Shown one piece after another: positions 1 to 9,579 of a stretch of 64,000 bases of DNA. The notes under the pieces are model-generated. The model did not search any database, was not told where the DNA came from, and worked only from the letters and a program-made list of their open reading frames with translations. Numbering within the stretch: the first letter of the stretch is position 1; each line of letters begins with the position of its first letter. Source of the stretch: Ciona intestinalis (Eukaryota > Chordata > Ascidiacea > Phlebobranchia > Cionidae); assembly GCF_000224145.3 (NCBI RefSeq), contig NC_020166.2, positions 6,371,632 to 6,435,631 of the forward strand. The letters run 5' to 3'. The position numbers and the translations under genes are program-made.

Positions 1-10
1 CGTCGGATAT

Positions 11-16
11 TTTAAT
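11..16 (-). terminator. Poly(A) signal ATTAAA of the GON-WSC gene
   Basis: ATTAAA on the minus strand lies about 20 bases after the proposed stop at 35-37, which supports a terminal exon ending there rather than splicing on out of the window. Confidence 0.45.
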
Positions 17-34
17 TGGTAAGGCGCAGAGCTG

Positions 35-1566
35 TTACAATCGGTAGTTGAAGATGTTCTTTAAGTTACCTGTTCTGTAAACCGAGTTCCTCCAAACACC
101 ACCACACATTTCGTTTGCATTACCCGCACAAGGCATATTGCATTCGGATTCGTCCGCGGCTGGCCCGAAGTTACCGTAAGTGTGACCGCAATAGCACTCA
201 CTTGCATACTGCAGGTAGAGATTAGTCGTAAATGCTTTTTATCACACAGCCGTCACTATTCTCTCTTTACCTGGGTGCCTGCGTATTCAAATCCATTATC
301 GGAACAGTGTTTTCTGCAGGTTTCAGAATACACACTGTTGTCATGCCAGACAGCTTCCGGAAGATCTCGCGAAGATTGGTCGATGTAACAACCAAGATAC
401 ACTACGAAAATATAACAACAAATAGTTTCAACTTGGTCCGTGTTATATATATTTCGTACATTTACTATCCAGCACCGCAGCACCCATCGTGTTATCTCCG
501 TTCGCGAACGTTCCTTCCCATTTCCACGTCATACCATTATTCACAACCCAAGGTGTACCGGTCAGATCAATGGAAAACTTCCCGAATGGTGCACAGCTCG
601 GCGAGTAAGAATGTTTGTCGCCGGCGTCCGCGTAGCTTGTAATGTCGTATAATTAAGTATAAGAGCCTCAAAGCTCCACGTTCTCGCTACTTACTGTATT
701 GTTTTTCCTGTAGTTGTTGTACCAAAAGTGCTGTCCGTGTTGGTTATTATTCTTGTTCTCGGGTCAAAAAGAACTTTTTCATACTCTGTTTTACCGTAAC
801 CATCGTGGTCATGCTCGGGCGCGTCTTCCAAAGTACAAGACTGATCAGAACCTGTTAAAACAATCCAATTGTTATCTTAATTGTTTTGGTATTCTTACAA
901 ATAGTTTTCGAGGTCACTGTTGATATTGTAGGGTGGGATGAGATGCGTTTAGCGAATAATATCCAAATATCCTGATCGTGGTTTTTAACAAAGGTCTATT
1001 GGAGTCGTACGGATACGGTTCTATACCCATTGTAAGTTGTTTGTTTACTACCAAAGGAAACGAGAAAAATACAATGAAAAGATGACCTATCTCTCCCCAC
1101 CCTACTATAATATAATGGTTGTTGATTTTGTCAGGGAAATTGCACAATTACTTAGCAATTCAGTCATTTTATGGTTAATGGTTATTCGTGAAGGCACAGA
1201 TGAAAGGCGAAAAATACATTACTTGTCAAAGTCGTGCGCCTCATCCATCGTTATCTTGATTTGAACGGCAATTAAATGCTCACCTACGTATCTGTACACT
1301 TCGCCATAGTTTGAGCTTCGTCCGACTGGAAAATGAAGAAACTCCTTCGGCGTTTCGGACGATCCAGGTGACATCCCAGTGCAATAAACTTGAACGCCCA
1401 CCCCGTTTTGCAGTTTCACAAAATAAAACCCGTCGACCAAGTCATCCAGCAGATCAGGACTTGTGTTTTGTTTTATATCCCGACAAGTCTCGTACATTTT
1501 CGCTGCGTCTGACAGAGCTAAATGACTGGCCACCCAAATAAATCTTAATAGCACAGCAACGCGCAT
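35..1566 (-). CDS. Secreted GON-domain plus WSC-domain protein, 5 exons, 304 aa
   Basis: Exons on the minus strand are 1284-1566, 695-851, 466-635, 271-401 and 35-208; the phases close to exactly 305 codons. Residues 1-22 or so are a signal peptide ([19 protein letters not shown]). Residues ~26-200 match the GON domain known from the C terminus of ADAMTS9/ADAMTS20 (seen: [46 protein letters not shown]). Residues ~203-297 are a WSC domain ([48 protein letters not shown]), a cysteine-rich putative carbohydrate-binding module. The last exon reads on from RTG into a short tail and a stop at 35-37; a GT donor at 69 would be an alternative end. No protease or thrombospondin domain is present. The product is predicted to be extracellular; its function is not known to me. 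Domain calls are firm; the exact C terminus is less so. Confidence 0.87.
928..1110 (+). mobile_element. MITE copy (TA-flanked, GGGTGGGG ends), in intron 1 of the GON-WSC gene
   Basis: This is one copy of a ~190 bp family seen many times in the window. It starts with GGGTGGGATGAGATG, contains ATATCCAAATATCCTGATCG, and ends with the inverted terminus CTCCCCACCCTACTATA. It is diverged and has no coding content. Boundaries are accurate to a few bases. Confidence 0.75.
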
Positions 1567-1608
1567 TTTAACAGCGTTTTCTGCAATTGGCAGACCTAAA
1601 CTAGGTTT

Positions 1609-1620
1609 GCTATTTAAAGC
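1609..1620 (-). promoter_or_regulatory. TATA-like box upstream of the GON-WSC gene
   Basis: On the minus strand the sequence reads GCTTTAAATAGC, about 45 bases upstream of the ATG at 1566. This fits a short 5' UTR or a trans-spliced leader. It is inferred from motif and position only. Confidence 0.35.
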
Positions 1621-2202
1621 AATTTGAACAGTTTATAGGCTATTATCTGTCAAAAACAAAATACAAACAAGACGGCTGATTTTTCCCTATTCGGATTTTA
1701 ATTAGTACGTTAAACTATTTACTAATTTATTTTTTTGATAACAATTCAGCGGGACAAATAAAATTTCAGTATATATTGCATTTCAAAACAATGGAACAGT
1801 CGGAATAATAATATGCAGCAACACATTAGATTAATTATTGCTGCAACTGTTTGCTCATGCCTGCAAGTCTTGACACCACCAGTCAATTGCGATGCTTTAC
1901 TGTTAATAAATAAGCAGAGCAAACGCAACATATATATAAATAATAGCAAATAAACTGGGAAATTAATGATTGAAAGGACGAGTGAAATTATTTGTCTTTC
2001 GGAAACGGGTACAACGACAAAATGTTACACTTATAATAGACTTTTATACGGAGTTAACTGAAACTACGTATTATTTGTCGTTTTTTATTTATATATTTTT
2101 GTAATAGTGCTGTAGGCGATTTAGTTACCAGATAGAAAAAGAGCTAGCGTTTAGGTTTTTCACATGACTTCGAAATGAGGTTCCAGCATACATGCATACT
2201 AC
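1621..2202. other. Intergenic, no feature recognised
   Basis: AT-rich DNA between the 5' end of the GON-WSC gene and the 3' end of the small secreted gene. I see no conserved reading frame, repeat copy or RNA here. Confidence 0.6.
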
Positions 2203-2208
2203 TTTATT
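2203..2208 (-). terminator. Poly(A) signal AATAAA of the small secreted gene
   Basis: AATAAA on the minus strand lies just after the TGA at 2225-2227, and is the main evidence that the open frame at 2225-2392 is a terminal exon. Confidence 0.45.
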
Positions 2209-2224
2209 TAACACGCCACATTAT

Positions 2225-4055
2225 TCAGCAGCGTCTATGAAGTGCTGGAAGTTGAAATTCAGTCAGTTTATGCATTCTTTGCCAACGTTTGCGGCTGGAC
2301 AATAGCATACGTGATATAGTCACGATGTACGCAGTTGCTTTCTCCGGACACACTTTCATTCGCTTCATGCTGTGATCTTTGTTTCGGAGACACTATTAAA
2401 AATGTAAAAAAATTGAGTACTCATACAAATTGAAGGACTCGAAATTTATCCAGACATTTGGAATAGGTTTAGTTAGCACTCCTATTTTTGATATTTTTGA
2501 CTAACTGATGCCAATGTCTCTACCTATAGAGTTTACGGTGGAAAGCAACACGCATAGTTCGACTCATAGCTTATAATTTCCCTGAAGAGAATGATTACTG
2601 CATTTTAGGAAATAAATAAACAAACATTATTTAATTCTTTTTTAAAAAACATTATTTTGTTGTTTGACCAAGAGTGATTGTGTGATAATTAAGCGTATTG
2701 GAACACGACCCGAAAAATAATGTAAAACATAAATATACTTACTCTATCTAAATGTTCTATGTTTGATATAATGAACGCACGAAGGGATAATATTTTGGAC
2801 GATAAGCTATGATTTGCATGTGAACAAAAACTCAACCTTCTGTCGATTTCTTCCACAAAAATTTGGGCTGAAAATGAAATGTTTTAATAGAATATTTAAA
2901 ATACCTTGATGTATAGTGTTTCTCTTTTTGCAATTAATTTACAAATTTGGTATGGTAAAAATTTCTCCAACCCAGTGGTGGCTAATAGTTGTATAGTAGG
3001 ATGGGGGAAGATGGGACATCTTTGGCACATAATATCCGAATATCCTGATCGTGTTTTAAACAGTTAATAACGGTCTATGGGAGTCTTGAGCATATAGTTT
3101 TATAATTCTTTGAAAGTTCATTTTTACTACCACATCGGACGATAAAATAGAGTTAGAAGGTGTCCCAACTTCCCCAATCCTACTACATAATTTGTCATCG
3201 ATACATAAAACAAAAAAAACATAAAGTTGAAACATTATGGCAGTATGTGCTAAAGTGCCCCATCAACCCATCTCCCCCAACCTCACTATATAGGCGATAG
3301 GATTGGCGGTAGGACACCTTTTTATACGATTTTCATACTTTGGAACTTTAAAACCGTATTCTCACGGCTCCCATATGGACCGTTGTTAATTGTTTAAAAC
3401 ACGATCGGGATATTTGGAAATTATGTGCTAAAGGTGCCCAGTATATACCCCCACCCTTGTAAAGGTTACATACCTTTTAAAAACATGATGTATATTATAA
3501 AATATGGTGAGGAATGATAACTTCTTTCTCTAGTTATCTGAAATGTAAAGTATTAAAAAAACTTTAAAAACAAGACAACAGCAGACAATTGCTAAGTCGA
3601 AACTGGTATGATTGCAATGCACTTACCACTGGTAGGTCCATTTCCATAAGACTTAACCCTGCTGCATCCTAAAAAGTGCAACATAACTTTTCATAATATA
3701 CACATTGTTAATGTTAGATTGAGTGGTACGCATGTATAATAAAAGAAAACATAATTTTAACTTAAATTTAAACTAATTTCTGGTACACAATTTAATTTAT
3801 CTTTGTTTTGTTTTGGTCTTTCATAACTTTGGTACAAAATGGCAAAAAAATTCTTTTTTTTGTGTATAGGTTTTAAATAAATTGACATAACATCAACGAA
3901 TTACAAACCTGGAGTCCACTAACTCTTCTGTCCAACGCCTCCGCATCACGAACAAAACGTTTCAACCGGTTCTGTTTGTTTTGACCTTGACACGGAGATA
4001 AAACGACTGTGTGTATCGAACCGAACAACACCAATATGAAGCCGAAGATGTACAT
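2225..4055 (-). CDS. Tentative small secreted orphan protein, 3 exons, 118 aa
   Basis: Proposed exons are 3909-4055, 3627-3668 and 2225-2392 (minus), all phase 0, with GT/AG borders and an AATAAA 17 bases past the stop. Exon 1 is convincing: a strong signal peptide (MYIFGFILVLFGSIHTVVLS), then a basic stretch with an RLKR furin-like site. Exon 2 codes for DAAGLSLMEMDLPV. Exon 3 is basic and ends LPALHRRC. The predicted mature protein has four cysteines. I recognise no family. The two introns hold at least two MITE copies. The first exon is the best supported; the link to exon 3 rests on phase and the poly(A) signal alone. It could be a peptide or cytokine-like precursor, but nothing in the sequence proves that. 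Confidence 0.4.
2994..3187 (+). mobile_element. MITE copy
   Basis: Same ~190 bp family: GGATGGGGGAAGATGGGACA at the left, CATAATATCCGAATATCCTG inside, GGTGTCCCAACTTCCCC at the right. It lies in an intron of the tentative secreted gene. Confidence 0.8.
3245..3293. mobile_element. MITE terminal fragment
   Basis: Only one end of the family is visible (GTGCCCCATC..ATCTCCCCCAACCTCACTATA), squeezed between two fuller copies. Confidence 0.5.
3291..3467 (-). mobile_element. MITE copy, reverse orientation
   Basis: The internal block TTAATTGTTTAAAACACGAT followed by CGGGATATTTGGAAATTATG is the reverse complement of the core of the 2994-3187 copy, so two copies lie head to head in one intron. Confidence 0.75.
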
Positions 4056-4120
4056 ATCTAATTATATGTCACTGAAAACTATAAGAGTCTTTTATTATCT
4101 CAGCTAGACAATTTTATTTA

Positions 4121-5440
4121 GTAGAGTGGGGAGAGATGGGACACTTACGCACATATTACCAAGTATTTCCAAAATCAAAAAAGATGACGGTTTTTGGTAA
4201 TACCACGAATTAGTACTATCATTTCTTTATTAATTAACACCGATTTAATAAAATATAATAAAACACACGAGGAGTTATTTAACTATCCGCACAACAAGTG
4301 AAATTTTACAAATTTGAAAACACACAGGATATGATGGGACAGTTTGAAATCATTGTTAATTTTTATTATTAAGTGTATTTATAAATATACGTAAATAACA
4401 CAAAATAATACTGTACGATTTGAAAATTAAGTCGAAACATTATTTTTCTTGCCCTACTGCTATAGTTTTTAACATGTTACCTATACATTATATTATTGCA
4501 TAACAATTGGTATTGTTTGAACGATAATGGGTAATGTTCGAACATCAATAGATAAGTATTGTATCCTACAAATGTATATGAACTTGTATTAACAGAAAAT
4601 TGACTATAACTATTGATAAAGTTTTTATTTTTGCTACAAATTGGGTATTACTACTCTGTTTTTGGCACAAGCCCCTTTTTATAAATTAACACCAAGTGCA
4701 AATGACCAAATTTCGAATATATATTTTCGAAATATTATCTTTTTATTATATCAGTATCTTATAGTTGTAAACCCCCTAAGGTATAAATTACTAAATTAAA
4801 AGCAAATATTTCAAAGTTTGGCAATGAAAACATGCAAAACTACAATGTGGGGGAAGATAGGGCTCTTAATTGAAATATATTTACATTAGCAGTATTCTAC
4901 AACTTGTGGTTAACCGAGTTTAACAGGCTGTGCTAGTTTCTTTGCCATGTAAACTTTATATATATACCGTTAAACTGATGTTTTTTGTTGTTTTTATCTG
5001 AAATTAAAGTCATATTGACCCCTGCCTATTTTCTTTATGCTTATATCTCAGTGTTTTTTACAAAACTAAAACTAGTTTCATGAGACAAAATAAAACTGCG
5101 TACGAAATATTTAAGGTTGTTTTAAAAAGCTATGAAACTAGTTTAATCGTTTGCACACGCAAACTAAAAAATCATTAGCTTTAACATGATTTAGCGAGCA
5201 TTAAAAAATGGCACCTTACTATTTCGCATTTTTAACCAGTTCAAAGTATACTGTTTCTATTTTACTTTTTTTAATATTTAAAAACAGTAATCAGCTTTGA
5301 CGGGCGTTTATAAGGTCGTGATAATACTGTCGAATAATTCTGTAATCTTATTTTCATGATTATCATTAAATGGGGGTCCGTAAAAAGAAAATTAAAAGAG
5401 AGTCTCGTCTGACAAAGTGTCCCATCTCCCCCCACCCTAC
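4121..5440. mobile_element. ~1.3 kb non-coding DNA transposon, copy 1
   Basis: The left end is GTAGAGTGGGGAGAGATGGG (4121 on) and the right end is its near inverted complement, TGTCCCATCTCCCCCCACCC (to 5440), both next to TA. The ends resemble those of the 190 bp MITE, but the interior is different. No open frame of note exists, so it is non-autonomous. The interior also holds a degenerate end-like stretch at ~4848-4866. Confidence 0.7.
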
Positions 5441-5451
5441 TATATATTATG

Positions 5452-6716
5452 GTTATCGGGGGATACCGCGGATTAATTCGATCATTCCTTTATTAATTGA
5501 CAACAAATCAAAAAATATAATAAAACTCACGAGGAGTTATTTAGCGATTCGCACAACAGGTGAAATTTTATAAAATCGAAAAAACACAGGATAAGACGTG
5601 ACAGTTTAACTTTAAATCATTAATAGTTTTGATTAATAGGTGTTTTTATTATTAGGAATACACGTAAGTAGCACGAAATAATACTGTACGCTTTGAAATT
5701 TAAGTTTAAACATTCTTGTCCCCCTGCCTTTCTACTGCTATAGTTTTTAACTTTTTTTTGGTATTATTCGAACGTTAATGGGTATTATTCGAAAACCAAT
5801 CGTTAAATATTGTATCCTAGAAATGCGTATTAACCACAGAAATAAAAAGTAGAACGCGCATCTCCAATGTCGACAAGGAGAAGCACGATACACTCTCTCT
5901 CGTTTACGGGTCGTTCCAGTTTACTATCGTGGTCAATTGATTCGATGGCGTTTTATGCAGTTTTTCTTCGTTTTTTAACTTGATTTAAAGTAACAGGGTA
6001 AAACAACTATAGCCACTTCTCATAAATTATCTCCAAGTGCAAATGACTGGATTTTGAATATATTATCTTGTTATTATGTATAGTATATTATATTTGAACA
6101 ACCCTGAGGTATAAATTATTGAAATAAAAGCAAATCTTCAAAGTTTGGCAATAAAACCCTACAAAACTATAATGTGGGGTGAAGGTGGGACTCTAAATTA
6201 AAATATATTTACATTAGCACTATTCTGCAACTTGCAGTTACCCTACGGAAATTACCAAGCTGTGCTAGTTTCTTGGCCATGTAAACTTTATATATGCATA
6301 ACTGTAAAACGATGTTTTTTTTATTTTTATCCTAAACTAAAGTCATATTTCCACCTGTCTATTTTCCCTATGTTTATATCTTAGTTTTTTTCACAAAACT
6401 AAAACTAGTTTTATGAGACAAAATCAACCTGTACGAAATATTCAAGTTTTTGTATGAAACTAGGTTGATTGTTTACACTCGCAAAGCACAAAATTTTATC
6501 GGCTTTTTGATTTAGGGAGCATTCAAAATTACCTTCTTACTTTTGCGCAGTTTTCTACCTGTTCAAAAAACATACCTTTTTCTATTGAACATTTTTTAAA
6601 TATTTAACAACAGTAATCGGCTTTGACACGCTTTATAAAGTGTTTCCTGATTATATCATTAAATGGGGATCCGTAACAAGAAATTAAAAAAGTCTAACAA
6701 AATGTCCCATCTTCCC
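5452..6716. mobile_element. ~1.3 kb DNA transposon, copy 2, lacking its left end
   Basis: It aligns along its length with the interior of the 4121-5440 copy (for example the CACGAGGAGTTATTTA block at 4265 and 5528, and the AAATGACC/AAATGACTGGATTT region at ~4699 and ~6040). It ends in ACAAAATGTCCCATCTTCCC at 6700-6716. It starts directly after the right end of copy 1 and has no left terminus of its own, so the two share one end. Many small differences separate them, so the duplication is not recent. Confidence 0.65.
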
Positions 6717-6954
6717 ATAAGGAAGCTTTTCATCTGTGTATTTCTCATTGCTCTGATCTTATGTTAAATTTATACGTATCTATAACATCATTAGGAAAAT
6801 ACTACTACCTGCAATTACTTTAAGTGAGGCTGAAAAAACAACAGCGCCGTGTTTTCCATCTCAGACCACCAAAGTACTACTAGACATTGAACCATTTTTT
6901 CTTAAAGATTGGTGACGTTAACTTATATATGGAGAAAAGTGAGATGTGCTACAG

Positions 6955-7147
6955 TAGTGTGGGGGAAGATGGGACACCTTTAGCACATGATATCCAAACA
7001 TCCTGATCGTGTTTTATATAATGAACATCGGTATAAGGAAGTCGTGAGGACAAGGTTTCATAATTCTTTAGATTTTACATGCTTCCCACCAAATTGGACG
7101 AGAAAATAGAATGAAAAGGTGTCCCATCTTCCCCCACCCTACTATAT
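6955..7147 (+). mobile_element. MITE copy, well preserved
   Basis: GTGTGGGGGAAGATGGGACA at the left and GTGTCCCATCTTCCCCCACC at the right form inverted ends, with TA outside (CTACTATATATA). It lies just downstream of the lysine-rich gene. Confidence 0.85.
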
Positions 7148-7264
7148 ATATTCCTGTATGAAGTGTGGATTCATATTTTAAGTTTTCAATCACCTTACAA
7201 GTGTATCCGGTTTGATTTTCGCGCATATTATATTGCTATTGACGATATGTACAGTGATGACCAT

Positions 7265-9093
7265 CTACCACAAGCAATAAAACTTTTTATCTTTGCGTTT
7301 AATACGACGAGCAAGGTTTCGGCAGCACTGCCTCTTTCTGCGCTGTTCTTCTTGACAGGAGGATTTCTTTCTCTTTTTTGATCTCTTATCTACCTTGTTC
7401 TTTTTCTTTTTCTTTCGCTTTCGTCTTTTTCTGCTTTTTTTCCATACCTCCACTAATTTGTCTCCGCTCAAGGAAGAGGCGGAGGATTGCTCAATACCTT
7501 TATACTTCTTCTTCTTTCGCGTGGCTGCAATCGCTGCACTTATCTCTTGTCCCGCTGACACAACACTTGAAACCGGGCTCTAAAATAAAGAACCACAAAA
7601 TCAAGTTTTATTTTGCAGCTTAACTGAATCTACACACAAACTGCGGTTTACTTTTTATTATTATATATACAAATAGTTGTAGCGATTACCGAGATAGAGC
7701 TATCGCTGCCTCTACGGTTCGCATTTGACGCCCCAATTCTCCTTTCTCTTCTTTTTTTCATTTCACGAAGTTTATCTTTTCGAATCCGTCGGTGAACCTG
7801 TTGAAAATACCTGATTTGACACGGCTTGACTTATACAGATCAAGAGATATGACATAACTACGAGATTTGTATATTATGTGTTGGTTATGTAACCATGTAC
7901 AGGTAACAGAAATGGATTAAAGGATTAAACACAGCAAGTTAAATTCGGTTCTTGGCAATATGAAATCGAAATTGTTAGCGAAATATAAACCTTACCTTAA
8001 TATCGTCGATTGGCGATATTGATTGACAGTTCATACATTCCAACACATGCTTGGAAGGCTGCGCTGAATCCTTAGTACTAGAAGCCCCTCCAAGTTGCGT
8101 GCAAATGCTGGGCACTTTGCGGTATGCGAGTTTTGCGCATTTTGTCATGGTTTTTATTGCCCTTTGTGTCGTAGTAGGAGGCTGCTTTTCCAAAGGCGCG
8201 CTACAACCCTTTCTGATAATGCAATTATTCTATAGTAGAATCATAGTATAGAATCAGTCGGAGCCACAGTAAAATAATACCAATAGTACTTTGGAATAAA
8301 ATCGGATTCCGTTAGCGCCAAAATCAGTTGTTTCTGATGGTGTTTTAAACAATTAAAATGCTCTCTCAGAGACACGGGGCTAGGGCTTATTTAATTCTCT
8401 AACTATTCTTGTTTAGTATTAAATGGGTCGAAAAAATTGAATAAAAACATGTCCCATTTCCTCCCACCCTTAACGGCCTACTAGAGATATCTCTTGCAGG
8501 CCGTGCACTCTTCTATAACTTAATAAAAAAAATAAAATATTTTATCAATACTAAGTTGAGACTGTGAACATACCTATTTGCGCCACAACAAGACGAAATA
8601 TCCTTCTCAGTACCAGAAGAAGATATCTTTTTGCTCAAAATTGTCTGCCGCAAAAGGTATTTTGTATTTTTATTTTCGCAAAAAATCAGACTTTACCTCG
8701 CTGTTGTCGGTAATGGTCAAAGTGCTACTTGTTTGGGAACTGCATGGTTCGCTGTTTGGACAAGTACTTGGTGTACTGCCTCTCGTGCTCACACGCGGCT
8801 GTTTTCTCATGCCACCGGTAGCCAAAATTTTATCTGCAAAACGGAAGCGTGTCCTGTAATTAATTTAACCTAATATACTGCATTTGGCTGAATTTAAATG
8901 ATTACATTATAAATTATATGATGATTCCAATACAGTATCATATAATACCGGTGACAAAAAGAGTCAAAACACCGGAGTTGGCCGGTTGATTAATAAAATT
9001 ACCTCTGATGCTGATCCTTGCTCGAGTGGATAAAGTATGCTTGCTGTTTATTGTACTCAAGCCGGAAGATTGAGAATCCTTCGCTCCTCCCAT
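7265..9093 (-). CDS. Lysine-rich orphan protein, 5 exons, 276 aa
   Basis: Exons (minus) are 9003-9093, 8697-8833, 8574-8644, 7996-8212 and 7265-7579; phases close to 277 codons. The start is the first ATG of an exon reading MGGAKDSQSSGLSTIN. The N-terminal two thirds are Ser/Thr-rich with low complexity, and include a CxxC (LECMNCQSI). Residues ~190-265 are extremely basic (runs such as RKRRKRKKKKKNK and RSKKRKK), which fits nuclear or nucleolar localisation. I do not recognise a family. The acceptor of exon 2 (after GTTTTGCAG) was chosen because it keeps the frame; the AG at 8863 would not. Introns are ordinary, and one holds a MITE end. That five phases agree argues that it is a real gene. 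Confidence 0.68.
8438..8472. mobile_element. MITE terminal fragment in an intron of the lysine-rich gene
   Basis: Only one end is recognisable (CATGTCCCATTTCCTCCCAC); the opposite end is gone. Confidence 0.5.
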
Positions 9094-9579
9094 TTTATTC
9101 GTTCTTTTATTTTGTTTTCATATAGTGAATTTAGGTTTGGTCCAATCGTCAAAATATATTGCAAAGTTTTCGTTTGTGTGGTTGTAATTACGAAGTTTCG
9201 TCACAATGATAATTAACACGTCATAAGCGCATTTTCAAACATAAAAGACGAACAAACTGTAAGTATACGCCAAAGACATATACAAAATCTAAAACTTGGA
9301 TAATTTGCCAATCCAGAAAATACGAGTATTCGGTTTATATATTAATTAGTTCATTTTTATTTTATTTTAGTTCGTAGTATCATTAGACTTATTCGGGATA
9401 CACCAACCGAAAGTGTCGTCGCGATAATATACATTTGATTTGTTATCAGTTACTATACTTGACACTATAGTAAATATGCATTCACAAAATGTGCAGCAGC
9501 ATATGAAAGCTGCATTGTCGTGTGTGAGAATCGTAGTTATATTTGCCTAAACGAGTGATACAAAAACCGCAAAATGTTT
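9094..9579. other. Spacer: 5' flank of the lysine-rich gene and 3' UTR of XPNPEP2-like
   Basis: Both flanking genes are on the minus strand, so this holds the XPNPEP2 3' UTR (AATAAA at 9356-9361) followed by the promoter region of the lysine-rich gene. Nothing else is recognised. Confidence 0.6.
9356..9361 (-). terminator. Poly(A) signal AATAAA of XPNPEP2-like
   Basis: AATAAA on the minus strand, repeated in AAAATAAAATAAAAATG, lies about 220 bases past the stop at 9580. Confidence 0.5.

Noticed and set aside
2743-2867. A 125-base open block on the minus strand with good AG and GTAAGT borders (IFVEEIDRRLSFCSHANHS..)
   Set aside because: Its open frame does not match the phase of the signal-peptide exons on either side; including it would close the reading frame. 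It may be an exon of a different transcript.
3627-3668. Start of a fibrinogen-related domain (CSRVKSYGNGPTSG in another frame)
   Set aside because: That frame needs a splice phase that exon 1 (3909-4055) does not provide, and no further fibrinogen-domain exons are visible.
5370-5573. Open frame across the junction of the two 1.3 kb elements
   Set aside because: It crosses the inverted terminal repeat and is not kept in the second copy; it is not a transposase.
8834-8863. Upstream acceptor for exon 2 of the lysine-rich gene (after TTAATTACAG)
   Set aside because: It puts exon 1 and exon 2 in different frames; the acceptor 30 bases further on keeps both open.
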